Shown here: positions 36,481 to 40,569 of the stretch, piece by piece
How the letters are laid out: each line of letters starts with the position of its first letter
Numbering within the stretch: the stretch's first letter is position 1
Source: a virus
DNA length: 40,569 nucleotides
Virus record (IMG/VR): IMGVR_UViG_3300020005_000002
Coordinates: 1-40,569 of that record
Direction: 5' to 3' (one strand)
The notes under the pieces: model-generated
Told to the model about the DNA's origin: nothing
Databases searched by the model: none
Seen by the model: the letters and a program-made list of their open reading frames with translations, nothing else
Position numbers and translations under genes: made by a program

Positions 36481-37474
36481 ACGCGTTTGTCTAACAGGAA
36501 TTTCGGGCTTTATTGGGGCGCATTTAATGTCCCATCTATTGAAAAATACAGACTATGAAATAATCGGCATAGCGAGTTGGCAACATAAAGGCATGCCGAC
36601 TAGGGTCGCCGAAGATGAGAATTATTTGGCAGATATAGATAGAGTAAAGATAATTACACACGATTTATCCGCTCCTTTGACTCCCGATATTATAAAGAAA
36701 ATCGGCAAAGTGGATATAATTCTAAACCTAGCCTCTGATAGTCATGTGGATAGGAGCATCATAGACCCTGTGTCCTTTGTAAAAAATAATGTAGGCGTAG
36801 CTTTGAATATGTTGGAGTTCGCCCGAATAGTAAAACCTGAATTATTTATCCAATTCTCAACCGATGAAGTTTATGGACAAGCCAAGAAAGGCGAATATCA
36901 CAAGGAGTGGGATGCTATCAAGCCCTCTAATCCATATTCAGCTTCTAAAGTGGCGCAGGAAGCACTGGCTATCTCTTACTGGAGAACCTATGGAGTTCCA
37001 GTAATCATAACCAATACGATGAATGTTTATGGTCAATATCAAAATAAAGAAAAGTTTGTGCCGTTATGTATAGATAAAATTATGAAAGGCGAAACAGTAA
37101 GCATACACGGCTACCCTGATAAACAGGAAGCTGGAACAAGATTTTATTTACATGCCAGAAATATCGCCTCCGCTATTCTATTTATGATTCAAAATGTCAT
37201 ACCTAAACCTTATCCCGAAATAGATAGACCAGAACGATTTAACGTAGTAGGCGAAGTTGAGTTGGATAATTTAGCTTTGGCTAAAAAGATAGCCAAAATA
37301 CTCGGAAAGGAATTAAAATATGAAATTGTAAGTTTCCACGCCAGCCGCCCTGGTCATGATTTGCGTTACGCTTTGGATGGACAAAAACTAAAGGATTATG
37401 GATTTAATTATCCAATAAGCTTTGAAGAAAGCTTAAAAACAACAGTGGAGTGGTATAAAAAACAATATGAATAA
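36473..37474 (+). CDS. NAD-dependent nucleotide-sugar 4,6-dehydratase/epimerase
   Basis: A 333-aa extended SDR enzyme. Rossmann loop TGISGFIGAH (Gly9, Gly12, Gly15), STDEVYG with the Thr130-Asp131-Glu132 triad of 4,6-dehydratases, and the Tyr155-x-x-x-Lys159 active-site pair in NPYSASK. The C-terminal SRPGHDLRYALDGQKLKDYG segment is typical of RmlB and GDP-mannose or UDP-sugar dehydratases. It converts an NDP-hexose to its 4-keto-6-deoxy form. It is coupled to the next gene by an 8-nt overlap. The exact nucleotide sugar is unknown. Confidence 0.88.
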   Translation: MSKRVCLTGISGFIGAHLMSHLLKNTDYEIIGIASWQHKGMPTRVAEDENYLADIDRVKIITHDLSAPLTPDIIKKIGKVDIILNLASDSHVDRSIIDPVSFVKNNVGVALNMLEFARIVKPELFIQFSTDEVYGQAKKGEYHKEWDAIKPSNPYSASKVAQEALAISYWRTYGVPVIITNTMNVYGQYQNKEKFVPLCIDKIMKGETVSIHGYPDKQEAGTRFYLHARNIASAILFMIQNVIPKPYPEIDRPERFNVVGEVELDNLALAKKIAKILGKELKYEIVSFHASRPGHDLRYALDGQKLKDYGFNYPISFEESLKTTVEWYKKQYE

Positions 37475-38333
37475 AACTATCGCGTGTGTTGTGCCAAGTC
37501 ATAAACAAGAACTCACAGATTTGTTCGTGAGCAACTGGAAAGAGTTATTTAAAAAGCACAATGTGGAGTTTATTCTAGTTAATGATAGCGAGGATATTCC
37601 CTTTATAGAATATGAGGGAAAAAGGATTGACTTAAAAAGCGAGTTAATTTCCAACCATTGCGCTGGGGTTCGCCAATTAGGATTTCTTTTTATAGCGCAA
37701 AATTTGCCAGATGTGGAATATATTTTAACCTTTGACACTGATACTTCTCCGATTGGCGACCCTATACAAGACCATATAGACCAACTTAATCATAAAGTTC
37801 CTATATCATGGCTCTCAACAGCTACAAACGCTTATATGCGGGGTTTTCCATATGGAGTGCGGGAAGAAGCGCAGACTATGTTGAGTCATGGCGTGTGGGA
37901 GGGCACACCAGATTACGATGCGCCAACCCAACTCTTAACACCAAAAGATTTTAAGCCAGAATATTACAAAGGAGTAATTCCAAAAGGTATTTTCTTTCCG
38001 ATGTGTGGGATGAATCTTTGCTTTACACGAGCCGCGCTTCCTCATATATTTTTCGCTCCAGTAGGAAATTTCAAAGGTGCGGAGAGGTGGGACGACATCA
38101 TCGCTGGAATTTATATAATAAAAGATTTCGCCAAATTAAATTGGGGGATTGTTAGTGGCTATGCAAAAGTTAATCATTTAAGAGCTTCCAATGTATTTAC
38201 TTCACTTGCAAAAGAGGCAGTTGGAATTTTGCATGGAGAGGAACTGTGGAAAGACCCAGACAATTATAATGGCGACCCGTTCTTTGAAGAATTTAGAATT
38301 AAAAGAGCTAAGTGGTACGAGTTAACAAAATGA
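37467..38333 (+). CDS. RGP/UDP-arabinopyranose mutase-like protein (GT75 family)
   Basis: A 288-aa protein that matches the reversibly glycosylated polypeptide family, known mainly from plants, where it interconverts UDP-arabinopyranose and UDP-arabinofuranose. Matching signatures in order: FDTDTSPIGDP (89-99, at the plant DDDC position), RGFPYGVRE (125-133, containing the family's sugar-accepting Arg), SHGVW (140), PDYDAPTQL (148-156), IPKGxxFPMCGMNL (171-184), RWDDIIAG (207-214) and RASNxFxxLxKE (239-250). It may supply an arabinofuranose-like donor to the next glycosyltransferase. Substrate is inferred from the family. Confidence 0.85.
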   Translation: MNKTIACVVPSHKQELTDLFVSNWKELFKKHNVEFILVNDSEDIPFIEYEGKRIDLKSELISNHCAGVRQLGFLFIAQNLPDVEYILTFDTDTSPIGDPIQDHIDQLNHKVPISWLSTATNAYMRGFPYGVREEAQTMLSHGVWEGTPDYDAPTQLLTPKDFKPEYYKGVIPKGIFFPMCGMNLCFTRAALPHIFFAPVGNFKGAERWDDIIAGIYIIKDFAKLNWGIVSGYAKVNHLRASNVFTSLAKEAVGILHGEELWKDPDNYNGDPFFEEFRIKRAKWYELTK

Positions 38334-39193
38334 TAATCTACCCAGAACAAAAGTATAAAGTAGTAGTGGTAACTCCCGCAGGGCGTGAAAAATATCTCTC
38401 TATTTTTAAGAATTTTATTTATAGAAAAATAAATGAAGGCGTAGTGGATGAGTGGCAAATTTGGCTCAACACAGTAGATGCTAATGACATTGCCTATCTT
38501 GAAAGTATGGAGCGTGAAAACCCAAAGGTGAAGATTTACAGATTAGGCGAACCGATTACTCCCACATGGGAAACATACAACGCTTTGCAGACTCATAAGT
38601 TTTTTGTAAACACGCACGATGATGATACAATTTATATAAGATTTGACGATGATATAGTCTGGTGCGCGGACGATGCGATTGAAAAAATATGCAAAGCGAG
38701 AATAGAAAATGCCAATGCTTTCTTAATAGTTCCCAATATCATAAATTCAACGTTAATGACTTCGTGGCATCAAGAGAACGGAGCATTAAGCGAGGAAGCT
38801 GGAGTAGTGAAGAAATATACAAAGAGCGACCCCGATTATGCCTATTTAGACGCTTTTAATTATACCGATGGCAGATTGATAGATTTAATCCATTCTACTT
38901 TTAAGAAACGCTATCTTGAAGGAACACTCCGTGCATATTATCTTCCCAGTAAAATTCTTTATGAGTTCCAAAGATTTTCCATTTGTTCTATTGCTTGGTG
39001 GGGAAAAGATAAACTGCGACCTGGATATATTGAAGAACCGCAGTTATCGTATCAAATCCCAGAAGCATTAGAACGTCCTAATTTCTTTTGCGGAGATAGT
39101 TTACTTTGTCACTATTCGTACCATACCCAAAGAAATTATTTAACAGCAAATGGAGATGTACACTTAGAATTTTATCGTGAAATTGTTAAATGA
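38330..39193 (+). CDS. Glycosyltransferase, GT-A type
   Basis: A 287-aa protein from ATG 38330, in a 4-nt overlap with the previous stop; GTG 38312 upstream is less likely. VVVVTPAGREKYLSIF opens the nucleotide-binding half, and two acidic clusters NTHDDDT (about 94-100) and RFDDDIVW (104-111) fit the metal-binding DxD of GT-A enzymes. The C-terminal half has Trp-rich acceptor-like segments. It is placed between the RGP-like gene and the FkbM methyltransferase, so it probably transfers the sugar made by the cassette. Confidence 0.72.
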   Translation: MIIYPEQKYKVVVVTPAGREKYLSIFKNFIYRKINEGVVDEWQIWLNTVDANDIAYLESMERENPKVKIYRLGEPITPTWETYNALQTHKFFVNTHDDDTIYIRFDDDIVWCADDAIEKICKARIENANAFLIVPNIINSTLMTSWHQENGALSEEAGVVKKYTKSDPDYAYLDAFNYTDGRLIDLIHSTFKKRYLEGTLRAYYLPSKILYEFQRFSICSIAWWGKDKLRPGYIEEPQLSYQIPEALERPNFFCGDSLLCHYSYHTQRNYLTANGDVHLEFYREIVK

Positions 39194-39351
39194 ATTTAGA
39201 GAAATTTAATTTATTATGGGCGGAAAAAGCGGAGCACACTTTCACACAGGAAGAATTAGACAAAGAGCTAGGTGAAAAGCCAAATCTTTTTAAGAGTTAT
39301 TATTTAATGGAACAATTAGCAAAAAAATATCATGTTAAAAGCATCAGATGA
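39190..39351 (+). CDS. Small helical protein in sugar cassette
   Basis: A 53-aa protein (LLWAEKAEHTFTQEELDKEL, then KSYYLMEQLAKKYHVKS) that overlaps the previous gene by 4 nt and the next by 20 nt. No family is recognised; it may help translational coupling. Confidence 0.55.
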   Translation: MNLEKFNLLWAEKAEHTFTQEELDKELGEKPNLFKSYYLMEQLAKKYHVKSIR

Positions 39352-40072
39352 ATTGCGTTTATGCGCAGATGCGCACGAAACTGCCGTGATAACCGAAGAC
39401 GAATATCGCATAGAAGAACTATATGGTTTGGATAAAGATATTGAATACATTGCAGACCTCGGAGCGAATATCGGTTCGGCAAGCGTGCAATTTCAAAAGT
39501 TCTTTCCGAACGCTAAAATCCTCGTCTGCGAACCAGAACCAGAACTAATGAAATACACTAAATTAAACACAGAGGATAAATTGATTTATGTGGAAGAAGC
39601 AATCATCGGAGATGATAGAAAGGAAGTAACATTTAACATTTGCAAATGGCAGGGCAATCATCATGTAGATGGAAACTTCAGATGGGATTTATTCGCTCCA
39701 ATGGGAAGCAAGAAGATAGGAGAGATAAAAGTCAAAGCGTCTACTCTAAAGGACATAATGGACAGATATGAATTTCCGCGAATTGATTTAATAAAACTGG
39801 ACACCGAAGGAATGGAAGGGCAGATACTCCGAGCTTTCAAGCCGTATATGGATAAAATAAAACACATAAGAGGAGAATGGCATGGAGATGCGGATAGAGA
39901 GATAATCAGAGAGGCGTTGAAAGACACGCATGAGATTTTCTTTGATAGAAAACTTACCACGCATGGAGGCATATTCGCTGTTAGAAAAGATATTCCTGTT
40001 AAGACGATAGAATATGACGGATATAAAGTGATTAAAAGAATTGGTTTGCCTGATACAGTTCAAACGATATGA
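39332..40072 (+). CDS. FkbM-family methyltransferase
   Basis: A 246-aa SAM-dependent O-methyltransferase. Motif I is IADLGANIGSASVQFQKFFP (about residues 40-59), followed by ILVCEPEPE, and the FkbM hallmark RIDLIKLDTEGMEGQIL (about 149-166). Family members methylate hydroxyls on sugars and natural products. As the last enzyme of the cassette it could cap the sugar with a methyl group, protecting the glycan or changing receptor properties. Confidence 0.88.
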   Translation: MLKASDELRLCADAHETAVITEDEYRIEELYGLDKDIEYIADLGANIGSASVQFQKFFPNAKILVCEPEPELMKYTKLNTEDKLIYVEEAIIGDDRKEVTFNICKWQGNHHVDGNFRWDLFAPMGSKKIGEIKVKASTLKDIMDRYEFPRIDLIKLDTEGMEGQILRAFKPYMDKIKHIRGEWHGDADREIIREALKDTHEIFFDRKLTTHGGIFAVRKDIPVKTIEYDGYKVIKRIGLPDTVQTI

Positions 40073-40084
40073 ATAAAGGAAATA

Positions 40085-40093
40085 TGCTATAAT
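40085..40093 (+). promoter_or_regulatory. Extended -10 promoter of HNH gene, leaderless
   Basis: TGCTATAAT ends exactly 6 nt before ATG 40100. No -35. It gives the endonuclease its own transcript, which would continue on the circle into the terminase genes. Confidence 0.7.
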
Positions 40094-40099
40094 AACTAT

Positions 40100-40569
40100 A
40101 TGCCAACAGGGATATATCAACGCAAATCAACACAAGGTTTTCAAAAAGGCAAAGGTTATTGGACTGGTAAAAAACGACCACCTTTCTCTAAAGAATGGAA
40201 AGAAAAAATCAGTAAAAATAATGCTCGCCATAATTTAGGTAAAAAACTTTCAGTAATAACTATACAGAAAATAAGTGAAAATAGAAAAGGCATTCCAGCT
40301 TGGAATAAAGATATCAAAGTTCCTCAAATGACTGGAGAGAAACATTTTGCTTGGCTTGGTGATGATGTGGGCTATGATGCATTGCACAAATGGGTTGTAA
40401 GAAATTTAGGGACACCAGATACTTGTGAAGAATGTGGTCGGTCAGGTCATCAAATCCATTGGGCGAATAAAGACCACGAATACAAAAGAAATTTAGAGGA
40501 TTGGATTCGGCTATGTGTAAAGTGTCATCAACTTTACGATATTAAAAATAATGATTACCAATTCACCAG
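40100..40569 (+). CDS. NUMOD3/HNH homing endonuclease, N-terminal part (continues at 1)
   Basis: The frame from ATG 40100 runs to the window end and continues at base 3 to 131, 157 aa in all. N-terminal NUMOD-type repeats (FQKGKGYWTGKKRPPFSKEW, HNLGKKLSVITIQKISENRK, AWNKD) are followed by the HNH end GYDALHKWVVRNLGTPDTCE, CGRSGHQIHWANKDHEYK and WIRLCVKCHQLYD. It shares this end with 21201-21776 and the remnant at 31004. It is inserted between the sugar cassette and the glycosyltransferase-like gene at 128. Confidence 0.87.
   Translation, partial: MPTGIYQRKSTQGFQKGKGYWTGKKRPPFSKEWKEKISKNNARHNLGKKLSVITIQKISENRKGIPAWNKDIKVPQMTGEKHFAWLGDDVGYDALHKWVVRNLGTPDTCEECGRSGHQIHWANKDHEYKRNLEDWIRLCVKCHQLYDIKNNDYQFT
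40443..40569. repeat. Terminal direct repeat, right copy
   Basis: Exact copy of bases 1-127. Removing one copy gives a 40,442-bp circle and an intact 157-aa endonuclease frame. Confidence 0.9.

Noticed and set aside
1-40569. Prophage or temperate lifestyle
   Set aside because: No integrase, excisionase, repressor or attachment site was recognised; the ribbon-helix-helix protein alone is not enough.

Overview
The window is a complete, circularly permuted genome of an AT-rich tailed phage. Its first 127 bases are repeated exactly at its end, so the unique circle is 40,442 bp, and one HNH endonuclease gene runs across the join. The standard genetic code is used (TGA, TAA and TAG all act as stops). 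Virion genes resemble those of a short-tailed (podovirus-like) phage: terminase, portal, scaffold, HK97-type coat, connector, a beta-rich tail nozzle candidate and two large internal proteins are present, with no tape measure, sheath or major tail protein. I see no integrase, repressor, DNA polymerase or RNA polymerase. The host cannot be named from sequence alone. The GIGT-type repeats in the fiber are common in metagenomic phages and in candidate-phyla bacteria, so such a host is possible but unproven.

Layout. 0.1-5.8 kb: glycosyltransferase-like gene, small and large terminase, portal, small structural genes, scaffold. 5.8-7.5 kb: major capsid gene split by a group I intron that carries an HNH endonuclease. 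7.6-11.9 kb: a GT4-type glycosyltransferase inside the virion operon, a coiled-coil protein, an HNH-AP2 endonuclease, connector and small tail proteins. 11.9-18 kb: tail nozzle candidate and two large putative ejection proteins, the second ending in a ParB/sulfiredoxin-like domain. 17.9-21.8 kb: the only minus-strand gene (an endonuclease), the fiber, and another NUMOD/HNH endonuclease. 22.3-24.7 kb: lysis genes with a papain-like endolysin. 24.7-25.85 kb: a candidate small RNA, three terminators, and a non-coding region with a DnaA box that is the best origin candidate. 25.85-35.98 kb: replication and early genes (replisome organizer, DNA methyltransferase, SSB-like protein, PD-(D/E)XK nuclease) with many very small proteins, often CxxC zinc-ribbon-like. 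36-40 kb: a nucleotide-sugar and glycan cassette (cytidylyltransferase, 4,6-dehydratase, a protein of the plant reversibly-glycosylated-polypeptide/UDP-arabinopyranose mutase family, a glycosyltransferase, an FkbM methyltransferase).

The most striking element is a 452-bp non-coding array at 32754-33205. It is an unbroken run of 76 pentamers of the form GTNNN (69 of 76 begin exactly GT), cut into seven blocks of 11, 10, 9, 13, 12, 11 and 10 pentamers by eight 9-nt dividers of the form GCTTYTNNN. The register is exact throughout. I know of no described element like it. The nearest analogy is the 5-nt-spaced, 11-repeat RNA site of the TRAP protein ring.

A second genome-wide signature is promoter placement. 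At nine genes a -10 hexamer (often an extended TGNTATAAT) ends exactly 6 or 7 nt before the start codon, which puts the transcription start on the ATG and predicts leaderless mRNAs. Homing endonucleases are also abundant: six apparently intact ones plus one decayed fragment, three of them with their own leaderless promoter.
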